Assembly (NCBI GenBank): GCA_011523055.1
Contig: WTHQ01000012.1
Coordinates: 1-43,426, forward strand
DNA: 43,426 nt
Origin: Methanobacteriota archaeon
GTDB taxonomy: Archaea; Thermoplasmatota; Poseidoniia; Poseidoniales; Thalassarchaeaceae
Direction: 5' to 3'
The position numbers were made by a program, and so were the translations under genes. Positions 15,663 to 26,300 of this stretch are shown one piece after another. Position 1 is the stretch's first letter, and each line of letters begins with the position of its first letter. The notes under the pieces are model-generated. The model saw only the letters and a program-made list of their open reading frames with translations, was not told where the DNA came from and did not search any database.

Positions 15663-16385
15663 ATGAGTTTCTCAGCTGTCCAACGCATGTTAACTGTGCT
15701 GATCTTACCATTCTTCGGTGCATTGATCGGGATTGGGATTCTACCGGGTTATTTGGTTTTCAATGCCATAGAGAGCTGGAGTATTTCGGCTGGGAATGAT
15801 GGGTTGTTGCACTCACTCTGGTATTGTATAGGTCTTGGAATGGGGTACATCGCTGGTGGCCTCGGTGTTGTTTTTGTGACGGGGCTTTTTGGTGCCATGT
15901 TCGCCTTGCGAGGTCGCGAAGGTAGGTTTCCGCTGAGATCAATGGTTACAATAAGGTGGGGAGTTGCCTTGGTTTTCCACCGTGTTGCCCTGTTGTTCCT
16001 ATCTACGATAGTCCCATCGATGTTCTCTACATTCTACTACAAGATGATGGGGCTAAAGATGGGTCGAGGGGTTATCATAAACTCGGCGAGCATCAACGAC
16101 GCTCCCATGATCACCCTTGGGGATGGGGTGGTTGTCGGGGGAGATGCCACGATTAATGGTCATCTCGTAGAGATGAATGAATTGGTTCTAGCGCCGGTGT
16201 CCATCGGCAAGGGCTCCCTGATTGGCGGCGGTTCCGTTATCCAGCCTGGCACCAAAATTGGAGAAAACGCAATCATTGCTTCGAGAGCGGTCGTACCGAA
16301 GTGGACTGAAGTCCCGGATGGGGAGACTTGGGGGGGTGTTCCTGCAAAGTGCATCAGAAAGGCTGACGGCAGCAAGCCTGCCTAG
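15663..16385 (+). CDS. Membrane-anchored left-handed beta-helix (hexapeptide repeat) acyltransferase-like protein
   Basis: A 240-aa protein. Three to four transmembrane helices occupy residues about 8-120 and are followed by YYKMMGLKMGRGVIIN, the usual entry to a left-handed beta-helix. Hexapeptide coils (ITLGDGVVVGGDATI, VSIGKGSLIGGGSVI, TKIGENAIIASRAVV) end in PDGETWGGVPAKCIRKA, the closing turn of hexapeptide transferases. The layout resembles C-terminal halves of Pls/PosA-type and capsule-related acyltransferases, which modify surface or peptide substrates at the membrane. No donor or acceptor can be named. AGGTAG lies 8 nt before the ATG. It follows the transporter by 11 bp and overlaps the convergent SAP gene by 4 bp. 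Confidence 0.78.
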   Translation: MSFSAVQRMLTVLILPFFGALIGIGILPGYLVFNAIESWSISAGNDGLLHSLWYCIGLGMGYIAGGLGVVFVTGLFGAMFALRGREGRFPLRSMVTIRWGVALVFHRVALLFLSTIVPSMFSTFYYKMMGLKMGRGVIINSASINDAPMITLGDGVVVGGDATINGHLVEMNELVLAPVSIGKGSLIGGGSVIQPGTKIGENAIIASRAVVPKWTEVPDGETWGGVPAKCIRKADGSKPA

Positions 16386-17062
16386 GCCTTTCGAATTCGT
16401 TCGATCAATTCGGCCTTCTTGCCTTTTGCGTCCATGCCCTGCTCGACTAAGATCGCCCGGAGCTCGGCCACCTTCATCTTCTCTAGGCCATCGCCCAAAT
16501 CCTCAACTTTGTCGTTGGATACTGCCTCTTGTGCGTTTTCCATCTGGTTCTTGAACTCCGCCTGCTTCTGCTGTTGGTCCTTTACGGCTTCAACTGCCCT
16601 CTCTATCATGTCAAATCGGGTCTTTATTGCCTGATTTAGCTGTTCGAAGAGACTCATGTGGGCCTCATACCAGTTGTCTCTCGCGTTAAGTTCAGCCTGG
16701 GAGACCCTCAACGACTCATCTAGTTCCTCAGCGACCTCGAACACTCTACCGAGTCTAGCTGACTCTCGAGCATACATCTCCTCCATCTTCTCAAGATCTG
16801 GTTCCAGGTGCTGAATTCTCTTTCTTGCTTTCGCATGGTCCATTTCCAAGCCGCGGATTCTAGAGTCTTTTTCACTCAAAAGGGATTCTAGTCCCTCTCG
16901 CTCTATCTCCTTGTCGATAGCTTCCTTCTCCAAGACGTCGATGATGGCATTTTTCTCTTGAAGCTCTTCCTCAATCCTTCTGTAGGCGACGTACAGCTTC
17001 TCGAGTCGTTGAGTTTCTTCTGCGAGTCTCTCTTCTAACTGCTGCACCCGTTCCTCTGTCAT
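16382..17062 (-). CDS. Coiled-coil protein with C-terminal SAP domain
   Basis: A 226-aa protein. Residues 1-110 are a nearly continuous heptad-rich coiled coil (RVQQLEERLAEETQRLEKLY), and shorter helices follow to about 175. The C-terminus (about 193-226; MKVAELRAILVEQGMDAKG then KKAELIERI) is a SAP domain, a helix-extension-helix fold that binds DNA in chromatin and repair proteins. The composition is very rich in Glu, Lys and Arg. A DNA-organising or tethering role is an inference. The ATG at 17062 lies about 25 nt after a TATA-like CATATCAT. It is downstream of the AddB-AddA-M20 group on the same strand, so a connection to DNA repair is conceivable but not shown. Confidence 0.72.
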   Translation of the reverse strand: MTEERVQQLEERLAEETQRLEKLYVAYRRIEEELQEKNAIIDVLEKEAIDKEIEREGLESLLSEKDSRIRGLEMDHAKARKRIQHLEPDLEKMEEMYARESARLGRVFEVAEELDESLRVSQAELNARDNWYEAHMSLFEQLNQAIKTRFDMIERAVEAVKDQQQKQAEFKNQMENAQEAVSNDKVEDLGDGLEKMKVAELRAILVEQGMDAKGKKAELIERIRKA

Positions 17063-17082
17063 TGGGGGGCCCTAGGTCCTGA

Positions 17083-17092
17083 ATGATATGAA
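17083..17092 (-). promoter_or_regulatory. TATA-like element of the SAP/coiled-coil gene
   Basis: Minus-strand TTCATATCAT is centred about 25 nt before the ATG at 17062, which suggests leaderless transcription from its own promoter in the 69-bp gap after the M20 peptidase gene. Confidence 0.5.
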
Positions 17093-17131
17093 CCCTGATG
17101 CTAGTTGGTCATCCATTTTGGTTGATTTGGC

Positions 17132-18574
17132 TCAGGCGCCGACCGTCCGTGAAACAGCGGCGATGACCGCAGTGAGCCGCTTAGCTGTGGGGATGTGGAG
17201 TTTCTCATCTGGGCCATGAGCATTGTTTCCAGGTCCTGCCGCCCCAGTGCAAAGGAATGCTGAATCAGGATACTTTGACTGCATCATAGCCATGAAAGGA
17301 ATGGTTCCTCCGACCCATGTCGTGCGAGGTGGCTCACCGGTCAAGGAGATGGATGCCTGTTCTAGCTCCTTCGCTACTTTCGGTGGAAGAGGTGGTGCCA
17401 TGAATCCATCTGCGGGGGGGTGTCCACGGAACTCCACGTGCGACCCGTAGGGGGGATCTCGCTCAAGAGCTTCCTTCAACTCAGCCGCGGCTTTCTCCGA
17501 ATCGACTCCAGGGGGAATACGTAAACTCAGAGCGAGATCGGTGTGGGTCCTGAGTACATTTCCGGCTGAATCGGCAGGGGGTAGGCCTTCGGCACCGATC
17601 ACTGAGAGGGCAGGTCTCCAGTTGACGTCAAGCAGCATCTCAGCAGGGTCCCTGTTTTGAGGCTCAAGTGATTCAACAACCGGTAGAGATTTCCATAAGT
17701 TGTCCCCGATAACGTCTGCTATTTCACGAGCAGTCTTGTGATGGGAATCATTGATATCGATATGAAATGATGGAATCAGTATTCTCCCAGTGCTGGAATC
17801 TTCGATTCTATCAAGTAGGATTCTTGCGATTCTGAAGGTTGAGGGGATCGCACCGCCGGCCATTCCGGAGTGGACTCCTTCCGTGGAGACTCGGACCGAT
17901 AATGTGCCGTGGATGAGTCCTCTCAATGCATCGGTTTTCCAGATGTGGTCATAATCTGGACCTCCGCTGTCCATGACCACTACCAGGTCTGGATTGCCCA
18001 GGTATGGCGTGCAATGATCGAGATAGGCTGGTAGATCGTATGACCCCGATTCCTCACAGGTCTCGATAAGGAATGTCGCGGAAGGGTGTTCCATGCCATT
18101 GGCTTGGAGCGCCTTGATGGAGCTTACACAGAGGTATCCGCCGTAGCCGTCGTCTATTGCACCTCGACCGTATAGCCAGTCTCCGTTCCTCGTCCCATTG
18201 AGCGGACTGAGTCCGTCTGACCATAGATCCGGCTTCGATGGTTGTTTGTCAAGATGGGAGTAGAAGAGTACCTCACCTGGTAGCGAACCCTCAATCTTGA
18301 TTATCAGCAAAGGTGACCTCCCCTCCAAGTTGAATCTATGGACGGCGAGTCCGTCCAGTCCTTGTTCCTCCACCCATTTCTGAAATAGGTCTAATGTGGC
18401 TGAGAGCTCCCCTTTTTCCTCCCAATTCGGCTCAAAGCTTGGTGACAAGGCCTCTATAGAGATAAATTCCGACAAGCTAGGTAAGATTGACGATTCCCAT
18501 TGGTTGTCCGACCATTCCAGCATTGTCTTGTAGTCCATCATGTGGTACCCACGATCAGCCAGTACATTGAGCAT
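17132..18574 (-). CDS. M20-family metallopeptidase (dipeptidase/deacylase)
   Basis: M20 di-zinc peptidase of about 480 aa. Metal ligands and catalytic residues are visible: FYSHLDKQP (His and catalytic Asp), GRGAIDDGYGG (bridging Asp), ETCEESGSYD (general base and ligand Glu), MDSGG (Asp) and NNAHGPDEKL (final His). The lid or dimerisation domain sits between, from about 210 (THGTLSVRVS-like GTLSVRVSTEGVHSGMAGG) to 390. Family members cleave dipeptides or N-acyl amino acids in the cytoplasm. The long insert and large size resemble the archaeal and eukaryotic carnosinase-like branch (M20A/F). A TTG at 18580 and ATGs at 18574 and 18541 compete; 18574 is chosen, but homology only requires the MMDYKT start. 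It follows addA by 18 bp. Confidence 0.87.
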   Translation of the reverse strand: MLNVLADRGYHMMDYKTMLEWSDNQWESSILPSLSEFISIEALSPSFEPNWEEKGELSATLDLFQKWVEEQGLDGLAVHRFNLEGRSPLLIIKIEGSLPGEVLFYSHLDKQPSKPDLWSDGLSPLNGTRNGDWLYGRGAIDDGYGGYLCVSSIKALQANGMEHPSATFLIETCEESGSYDLPAYLDHCTPYLGNPDLVVVMDSGGPDYDHIWKTDALRGLIHGTLSVRVSTEGVHSGMAGGAIPSTFRIARILLDRIEDSSTGRILIPSFHIDINDSHHKTAREIADVIGDNLWKSLPVVESLEPQNRDPAEMLLDVNWRPALSVIGAEGLPPADSAGNVLRTHTDLALSLRIPPGVDSEKAAAELKEALERDPPYGSHVEFRGHPPADGFMAPPLPPKVAKELEQASISLTGEPPRTTWVGGTIPFMAMMQSKYPDSAFLCTGAAGPGNNAHGPDEKLHIPTAKRLTAVIAAVSRTVGA

Positions 18575-18592
18575 TCCCAAAGATGCGCGCTC

Positions 18593-21500
18593 TCAGGCGG
18601 AGGAGAGCAAGTGCTTCCTTGCGATCTCGGAGAGAGTGGACTCTAACTTCGAGTTGAGGTCCCTCAGGAGGTCGTCTGGGTATTCGACCATTCTGCCGTT
18701 CCCTGCCCAGACTATGGCTGGTGGTAGTACCAACCTGCGCATCTCCTCTGGGAGTTGCTCATTCATAGACTCCAGTGCTTTATGGTACAATGCGAGTTGC
18801 ATCCCATGTCGATGCAATAATTCGCGCTCGAATTCTGTGATCGTGTCATGGTGGTCATACGATCCTTCCTCGAGCCTTCCTCCGATAGTCGAATCAGTCT
18901 TTATGTCGATTGCCCTGATAGTTGGCCTCCCGTCTGCATCCTCTGTGCAGGCCACAATATCGATCAATCCCTCCATTTGGACCACCCCCTTGTTTTCGAC
19001 GCTCGTGGGCATCATGCCATCGGGAGTCCATAGACCATGGGTTATGGGTTCAAATTCTACGCTTTTTGATAGCATGAATGGGAGTTCAGTGCGAAGGCCC
19101 TGGAGGGTGTGGCCGGATACAACCTTGCCACTGGTGAGTCGGCCCAGATGGCCTTCGTCGATCTTCCCAATTATTCTAGAGATTGTACCGATCACTGAGT
19201 CGCTCAAGGGTCCGACGCCGGTCTCCCGCAAAACGGATCTCAGTAGGGTCTCATCGTTCAGTCGATTCGGTCTTTTTGTCGTCCAGGATGGTGGGAGTGG
19301 CGGGTTTGGATCTGTCCCGAAATTTCCGATTCCGACCTCAACGACCCGGTGTACCACGTTTCCAAGTTCCGTAGGCGTCAGCCTTCCGGCTAGGTTTTCA
19401 CTTTCTCTAATTATTCCCCCTGATTTAGTGGGATCAGATTCAGAATGCAATGAGGATGGTGCGATCTTTATGTATCTTGGAGGGGATGGAATCGGATCAA
19501 AATCAGGGGCTGTCCTATCAGGTGATGATGATATGGAGTCTATCGCGTTCTTCATCAGAGTATAGGGCGTGGCGTGAGGGCTGGTTGGGGACAGGCACTC
19601 TTGGCTGTGGATCAGGACCAACCTGGTCTTGTTCCCCCGCTTGTTACTACCTTCCTTCCCATGCAGGGAGAATGGATCCAATACTATCCCTCCCCTCCCG
19701 CTAGGCCTCTTTGTGCTGTTTCTATCGTCCTGGGTCAACCATGGGGAGTTGAATTCACTGCTCGCCCAATCCCGATGCCTCATTGAATTCGTGATCATAT
19801 GGCCCAATGGGGGATGATCTCTCGCATCATGGATGAATGACACACCCTGGCCGTCTACCCACTTCGATGCGTTTCGCCCATCAGGGGATCCGACAATGAT
19901 CAGGCTGTCCTGGGCCCGAGTGGCCGCGACATAGAGCAGCCTCCTGTTCTCAGCGTCCCTCCTTGATTTGTTGATCCAATTCGAATATTCCCAAACCCCT
20001 GATCTCAGTACGTGATTTCCGCCCCATGGCTTGGGATTCCCTGAAAAAATGTCTGCGGATACTCCGAATCGATTGACGGACTGGTGGCTATTTCTGACCT
20101 GTCTCTCACTGAACAGGTCTGCTAGGATTACGACTCTAGCCTCCAAGCCCTTTGACTTGTGAATGGACATCAACCTGACTGTGTCGGAGGGTGGCTTTGT
20201 TACGCTCCTGACTCCACCTTGGCCGTCCTCACGAAGTGATCTCAGGGTATCGGCAGTGGCTAGGATTGATCCCTCCTCCCTGTCTAGGATCTCCTCGATT
20301 ACGGTGACGGCTCGCTCGGCGTTCTGCCTGTCTGAGTCGTCCGAGTGGGCGATCAATAGGTCGGAGTAGTCTAGCGTCTCTTCCAACATCTGAATGATTC
20401 TGTCTGAACCTGCTAGTTCCATCCATCTCCTCACCAAATTTCCCAGTGGGGTCTCCCCGAGGTAATCTGAGAGTTCATGCATCATGTTCATCTCCTGGTT
20501 GGCTGAGGAGAGAAGTTCGTCCAATTGATTGTCGGACAGGCCGATCAATGGGGATCTAGCCACCCAGGCAAGATGGTGCCTGGAGGTGGGACGGGCGCAC
20601 AATTGGATCAATGCCTCTAGTGCCTTGGTGACAGGCTGGTCGAACAAGTCACCCTCCAGGTCTGCGTGAGAAGGTACTCCGATTTGCCTCAGCTCCCTCA
20701 GCAAGGCGTCCCTTATTCCTGTTCTTGTTGCCATCAAAATCATGATGTCACCAGGATCCACTGGAGCAGATTCAATCACCTTCCACTCACCATTTGCCCC
20801 TTTGATCTTGATTGGTCTTCCTTCAATCAGGGATTTCACCCTCATTGCGATCAATCTTGCATTAATTTCGACTCTATCTGATAGGTTGTTCGCAAGCGGG
20901 TCGATTGGAGTGCCTAGGTCATGCGGAGGGTCTGAGAGGTCGATGTCCGTGACAGGGCATATCCACTCCAGGTGTCCAGGTCCATCCAGTTGATTGATTG
21001 TTCTCAGAACGGGGTCCCCGGAGTCCACATCTCCGTAGGAGAGGTCACTCTTGCTTGGAGACCTAAGGTCCTGGGCGTCAGCATACCAGCCCCCCCTCGG
21101 AATCGTCCTGTGCTTTTCCGAGAAAATCTCCCTCCACCATGTGTTCATCTCCTCCAATAGACCCGATTTTGTCCTGAAGTTAACATCCAATCGAATAAGG
21201 CCCTCCTTTCTAGCCAGTATGTCTTGTTCGACTAGAGTCTCATTGACGCTGTCGACTTGATCGAATCTGATCCACGGCTCTAGGTCCCTCCCTGAAGCAA
21301 TTCTCAGGTTCTTGGCGGTGGTAAAGGGGGTGTCGTGGTCACGTCGCGGGTCCCTGCTCATCTCATGGGATCTCAACGGGGGCTCGTTGGACAATAATGG
21401 AATATTTTCCAGCTCCCATCGATTTGTTGAGCGCAGGTGGTTCGTGTACTCTCGGAATCTTGATGCCTCAGCGTGTCTAAACGCATAGATTGACTGCTTT

Positions 21501-23344
21501 ACATCACCAACGTAGCATATCGTAGGTTGCCAAGGTGTCTCGGGAACTTGGGGTTCTCCCGTCTTCACTTCTCGCGGGCCCCATAGCCTGGCCAGCAGCC
21601 TCCATTGAAGGGGTGAGTTGTCTTGGGCCTCATCGATGATGAAGGCCCTATACCTACGACGAATTGACCTCAGGGTTTCCCAGCGTTTGCTCAGATCTAA
21701 GAATGCCTTTTCTTTCGTCTGCTTATCGTGGGCTTCCTCTGTGGATTCAATGGATTTTTTCAACTCAAAGAGTGCTTTTTCGATATGGTCATCGAGCCAA
21801 GGCTCTGAGGGCCCGGTTTCGAGTATACCGATGACTTCACGGGGATAGAAATGGCTTACTTTGCAAATCCGAGGGCATCTGAGTAGGAGTAGGTCCCCCG
21901 CTAGTCTGGAGACGTCGTCGAAGTCTCTGAGTTTGCTTCTGAATTTCAAATTCCTGGAAATCTCGAGTAGTCCGACCATCGATGTGCTGAGATCTTGGAG
22001 GTGCATCGATTCCGCTTGGATATCAAGTGAGTAAGATTGAGATTTCAATTCTCCAGTGACCCTGTTTTGCGGGGGGTACGGGATATGAGTCAAGCCGGGG
22101 ACATCGGCATGATGCAACAGTATCCTCGCAATCTCCATGATCTGGATATTTTCCTCGCTAGAGATAATTTCCCCGATTTTGGATATCGATTCCTTGAGCA
22201 GTTTCTTCGCTGACTTGGCTTCTTTGCTGGCCCCCATCGCCGTGTATGTCAAGATGCCAGATGGCCAAGCCTCCGACCTTGGAATGCTGTTGCTCGGGAA
22301 TTCTTTCACGTTGCCGAATGGATTCTTCCTAGAGAGAGCTATCAGCCTAGAGATCCAATGGACCTTCTCTTCATGAGACTGTGGTGTTTCGGTGGAAAGA
22401 GCGTCCAAAAGAGTGACTCTGTCTCCCTCCTTCCAAGTAGAATCAGTGAAAACGTGCATGTAATTCTTGATTGTATCAATAGCTACCTTGGACTCCGATT
22501 GAAGCTCGGAGAACGCCTTGTCAAGTTGTTTGAAGGAGATGCAACTTAGCATGGCCTTGGTTAACAGAGAAGGAGAGAATGACTCCCCCTCTGATAGGTT
22601 TCTCGTTGCCTCCTCTACCAGTATTGAGTTCGACATAAGTCCTCTTAGGACCTTGCTCAGCCTACTCCTTCCAGAGTAGGTCTTGACGAGTCGGTCACGA
22701 GATTGCAATATTTTTCGAGATTGATCGGTCTGCAGCAATTCGGAATCGAGATATGTGAAACGTTTCGGATCAGAGGGGAGGGCCCAGAAGGCATCAATTG
22801 TCTCCCTTTCCAAGGCCCCTCTTTCTGCATCCGTCACTATCTCAGCATCCATGAGTTCCCCGAGTGATGCGAGATGTGGTTTTATCAGTCTGGTGAAGAA
22901 TGAGTCTATGGTACCGATAGGGGCATCTTCCAGTAGCATCATCAGCTGCTCCTTGTCCGCTTCAGAACGAAGTCTTGGATCGGCCTCTGGGGTTGATCCG
23001 AGTGAACCAGTTGAGAGTTTCTTTATCCTATCTCGCAATCGCCCCTTCATCTCCTCTGCTGCTAGATTTGTGAAGGTCAGGAGTACGACTTCTCCAGGAA
23101 GCAGCCCCTTCCAATCTGTTGGGTCTGTGAGTTTGTCCGTGTTGTTCCTCACTCTGCTCAGGGATATCCTCTGAGGCCTCTCTGGCACGGGGAGTATCTC
23201 CGTAGCTCTCTGTCTTCGTGATAGGTAATGTTGGATGACACGCTCAACTATTGTCCTTGTTTTCCCAGTCCCAGCTCCCGCATCAACTGCTATGTGTGAG
23301 TCGAGATTCAGCGCTAACCTCTGGCCGGTGTTGAGTCGCATCAT
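18593..23344 (-). CDS. AddA-like UvrD/RecB-type helicase-nuclease
   Basis: SF1A helicase of 1583 aa fused to a RecB-family nuclease. Helicase motifs are AVDAGAGTGKTRT (I, about 20-30), VVLLTFTNLAAEEM (Ia), FIIDEAQDNSP (II, about 570), YVGDVKQSIYAFRHAE (III, about 612), LDVNFRTKSG (IV), RLMSIHKSKGLEARVV (V, about 1065) and LLYVAATRAQDS (VI, about 1143). The C-terminal nuclease has GLIDIVACTE, then AIDIKTD (about 1457-1480) and MQLALYHKAL, matching the RecB GxxD, DxK and QLxxY motifs. AddA works with AddB to unwind and resect double-strand breaks. The ATG overlaps the addB stop by 4 bp (ATGA), so the two are coupled. Such a pair is unexpected in Archaea, which normally use HerA-NurA and Mre11-Rad50. 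Confidence 0.87.
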   Translation of the reverse strand: MMRLNTGQRLALNLDSHIAVDAGAGTGKTRTIVERVIQHYLSRRQRATEILPVPERPQRISLSRVRNNTDKLTDPTDWKGLLPGEVVLLTFTNLAAEEMKGRLRDRIKKLSTGSLGSTPEADPRLRSEADKEQLMMLLEDAPIGTIDSFFTRLIKPHLASLGELMDAEIVTDAERGALERETIDAFWALPSDPKRFTYLDSELLQTDQSRKILQSRDRLVKTYSGRSRLSKVLRGLMSNSILVEEATRNLSEGESFSPSLLTKAMLSCISFKQLDKAFSELQSESKVAIDTIKNYMHVFTDSTWKEGDRVTLLDALSTETPQSHEEKVHWISRLIALSRKNPFGNVKEFPSNSIPRSEAWPSGILTYTAMGASKEAKSAKKLLKESISKIGEIISSEENIQIMEIARILLHHADVPGLTHIPYPPQNRVTGELKSQSYSLDIQAESMHLQDLSTSMVGLLEISRNLKFRSKLRDFDDVSRLAGDLLLLRCPRICKVSHFYPREVIGILETGPSEPWLDDHIEKALFELKKSIESTEEAHDKQTKEKAFLDLSKRWETLRSIRRRYRAFIIDEAQDNSPLQWRLLARLWGPREVKTGEPQVPETPWQPTICYVGDVKQSIYAFRHAEASRFREYTNHLRSTNRWELENIPLLSNEPPLRSHEMSRDPRRDHDTPFTTAKNLRIASGRDLEPWIRFDQVDSVNETLVEQDILARKEGLIRLDVNFRTKSGLLEEMNTWWREIFSEKHRTIPRGGWYADAQDLRSPSKSDLSYGDVDSGDPVLRTINQLDGPGHLEWICPVTDIDLSDPPHDLGTPIDPLANNLSDRVEINARLIAMRVKSLIEGRPIKIKGANGEWKVIESAPVDPGDIMILMATRTGIRDALLRELRQIGVPSHADLEGDLFDQPVTKALEALIQLCARPTSRHHLAWVARSPLIGLSDNQLDELLSSANQEMNMMHELSDYLGETPLGNLVRRWMELAGSDRIIQMLEETLDYSDLLIAHSDDSDRQNAERAVTVIEEILDREEGSILATADTLRSLREDGQGGVRSVTKPPSDTVRLMSIHKSKGLEARVVILADLFSERQVRNSHQSVNRFGVSADIFSGNPKPWGGNHVLRSGVWEYSNWINKSRRDAENRRLLYVAATRAQDSLIIVGSPDGRNASKWVDGQGVSFIHDARDHPPLGHMITNSMRHRDWASSEFNSPWLTQDDRNSTKRPSGRGGIVLDPFSLHGKEGSNKRGNKTRLVLIHSQECLSPTSPHATPYTLMKNAIDSISSSPDRTAPDFDPIPSPPRYIKIAPSSLHSESDPTKSGGIIRESENLAGRLTPTELGNVVHRVVEVGIGNFGTDPNPPLPPSWTTKRPNRLNDETLLRSVLRETGVGPLSDSVIGTISRIIGKIDEGHLGRLTSGKVVSGHTLQGLRTELPFMLSKSVEFEPITHGLWTPDGMMPTSVENKGVVQMEGLIDIVACTEDADGRPTIRAIDIKTDSTIGGRLEEGSYDHHDTITEFERELLHRHGMQLALYHKALESMNEQLPEEMRRLVLPPAIVWAGNGRMVEYPDDLLRDLNSKLESTLSEIARKHLLSSA

Positions 23345-26300
23345 GCAGAGAATCCCCCTTTTGCGCTTTGATCACAAATATTTGATGCGCTGCAGAAGCG
23401 GCATACACTCTCATCGGGAGTTGGGTTGTACAGGCCTGAATTTGCATTGTGAGCCACATTTGAGGCCACAGCCATCCTGTGTGTTAGCCAAGCCCTGAAT
23501 GGGTCCGACTCTGTATTTGGCCCCTCATCGGCAAAACGAAACATGTTGTGAGTCAATCTGGTGACCTCGCCGTAAGACCCATCAAATACCCAATCAGGTG
23601 CGTGGACGGAGAGCTCGATGTAATGCTTGGAGTCAAATCCCAGGGTGGTAATCCCAGCGCCAATTACCAAGTCTCCTGGATGGGCAATCTCCCAGGCTCT
23701 GGAGTAGAGCGCTAGCTGTAATTCTCCAAAAATTGCTCTTTCATGTCTCTCCATCGGCTTGGTGAAATCCTCTTTCGACTTCAGGTCCCTGATTATGATC
23801 ATCCGCCTTGGTTTCCATCCGGACCCTAGCAACCTAAGGGGTGCGACTTCGTGTGACCCTTCCTCATCATGCCATTTTTCTCCTTGGGGGTCGAAAGGGA
23901 CTAGGTCGACCCTGTCGATCACTCCTGTAGCCGTGAATGGTATGGTTTTCCTCCTCTTTTCGACGAGTTGTTTCGGTACTTCTATGACTATCTCCTTCTT
24001 TTTCGAAAGTGACCACTCCACGGCTATCGGCGCTGGTCCGAGTGTGCGCATCTCCATATCGATAATCGATCCAACTCTACCTCTGGGGCTCATTGGCTCA
24101 GGGTTGGCAAGCCAGGTCACCCACTCCTCAGTGTCCATGCCGGCCAACATCCAGAGTTTCTGTACCGAAGTGGCGTTTGACCTCAATAGCCATGGAGCCC
24201 TTTTTGAGAGTGAGGTCAAAGCTATCATCATGATCTCGTGTCGATCGTATTTGCTTGATTCAACAGATTTGTCTTGAGTTTCTAGATCAGCTATCTGGAA
24301 CTCCTCACCTTGATTCAGGCCCAGGACCTCGAGCATTATGTCATGGTGTAGCCCGTGGAGAAGGTTCCCGTACGTTCTGGAGTCTAGGTCCTGGCTAGTG
24401 AGCTCGTCCTCCGAGAGATTCTGCTTATCTGTCAACCAGCCTTTCCTTGGGCACTCCAACCAATTATTCAATCTGTATGGGGACCAGGTTCTACGATTCG
24501 TAATGATGCTCGTATGCCCTTGCCTTGACTCTCGCTGTGGGATGTCGGTTTTCCATGCTTGAATCGGCCTAGGATCTATGCTTGCACTCAGGAAATCATT
24601 GTTTCTTGCTCCGATCACGGGCCATCTTGCATTCACTCTTGGAGGTTTTTTCTTCGCCTTCGACGTTGGATGGGATATTTGCTTAATCGGTGGAGTAGTT
24701 GCTCTTAGTATGGAAAGATCAGGTAGGAAGCCATCCTGACCGGGCATTGTCGGGGATCTGGATGCCATGTCATCAGCCAAGTCTAGTTCGAGCCTCGACA
24801 GGGGTCCGAGGTAACTGAGTGGTTTCTTTGTTGCAGGTTGGCCGAGGAGTATTCTCTTTCCATCACCGTTCAACTGTTCTCTAGGGCCTTGGGGATCGAA
24901 GGTTATCGTCAGCTGATCGGACCCTTCGTTGGATCTCTGTGCCAACCATTCGTCTAGAATGAAAGACGGGGGCGCTAGGTCATCGTTTGTTGCATGGATT
25001 ACGTGAACCTCCTGAGCACTATGCAGAAGGTGTTGAATTGAATGTCTGGCTGACTTGATCTCCTTGTCGGGACTTGAAATGCCAAACTTGAACCTATCTT
25101 GCTCGCTGAGATAGGGGATTTTCTGCACTTTCATCGACCACTCCGTGGACAGGTGTGTGAGTATAGTCAGGTCCGCCGTGCATCCGAGCGCTTCCCGGGG
25201 GGTCATTATCCGGATGTTTGGGTCTCTAACGGCACTGGTCTTCTGATCGGAGCCTGAAAGTATCCTCCTGGTCCTCTCCACCCAATTTGGCCCAGTTGTA
25301 TTTACATCGAAATCAAGTAATCTGGCCATTTGGTTGAATTTACCCATTCTCTTTTTGACGAACTGTATTGCATCCAACTGGTCCTCTGATATGGTTCCAT
25401 CATGCTGTGAAAGGGCCCTTTTTTCTACTGCCAGCAGGTATGCGTCCAACCAGGCATCCGCTTTGCTTGTGTGGTTTGACAATGGGAGTTCCGCTCCACT
25501 CACACATCCCTTCCTCAGTGCAGGTTCTCCTAGGCACTCCCTGTCCTGTTCCGATAGGAGTGGTGAGAGATTGCCCGCTGCGATCAGCATCCACCACTGA
25601 GTTTCCTCTCTTCTGAGCGAGTCCCTCTCATCCTTGGGCTTCGAAGACAAGGACTTCAGCCATTCAATCAGAGTCCCTTGTCCACCGACTATATGGTTGT
25701 TCATGGCCACCATTTCGATGACGTCGGAATGGAATATCGGGCGGATCTCCGAGCTCTGGGGGTGAACAGGAAGCTCGTGCATTTCGTTGACGAGTCCCCT
25801 TTTCCCAAGGCTTCGGATCTTTTCCATCGAAAAGCCGTGATTACCACTGGCGATTGTAAGGTCTGAAATTAGTGAACACAGGGTTGGATTCCTCCGATCC
25901 GATTCCAAATTTGGATTGATCATGGATCGAATCGATGAGATGCATCTGTTCCACGCCCTCTCCCTCTTCCTCCAAGATGGGTCCACTATAATCACAGAGG
26001 CTGTGTTATTGGTTGCTCGGATTTTGGATATCAGCTCAGAGGCCATAGGGATGGTCTGACTTTCGAGGCGTACTGGAGTTGCGTGGACATTGCATGTCGG
26101 ATTTTCCCAGGATAGAGTGTGGCGCGGTACCCAATCAGGAAGGTCTTCTTCGTTTTCCGCGGGGAATATATCCTCGATCTGAAGCCCATGGTGACCCAGT
26201 CTGTAGCTACCCGTGTGGCATAGTTGGTGAATTGGTAGATATCGGAGTAGGCTCTTAGTGAATCTCAAATCCATTTTCGGTAGGGATGGGTCCTGATCTA

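Noticed and set aside
19040-19060. T-loop-like GGTTCAAATTC resembling a tRNA
   Set aside because: It lies inside addA, and no matching acceptor or anticodon stem could be built around it. No other tRNA-like arms were found in intergenic gaps.
18540-19565. 341-aa open frame on the plus strand
   Set aside because: It lies antisense to the conserved addA nuclease region, its composition is that of a reverse-strand shadow (Ser/Pro/Arg rich), and no family motif is visible.
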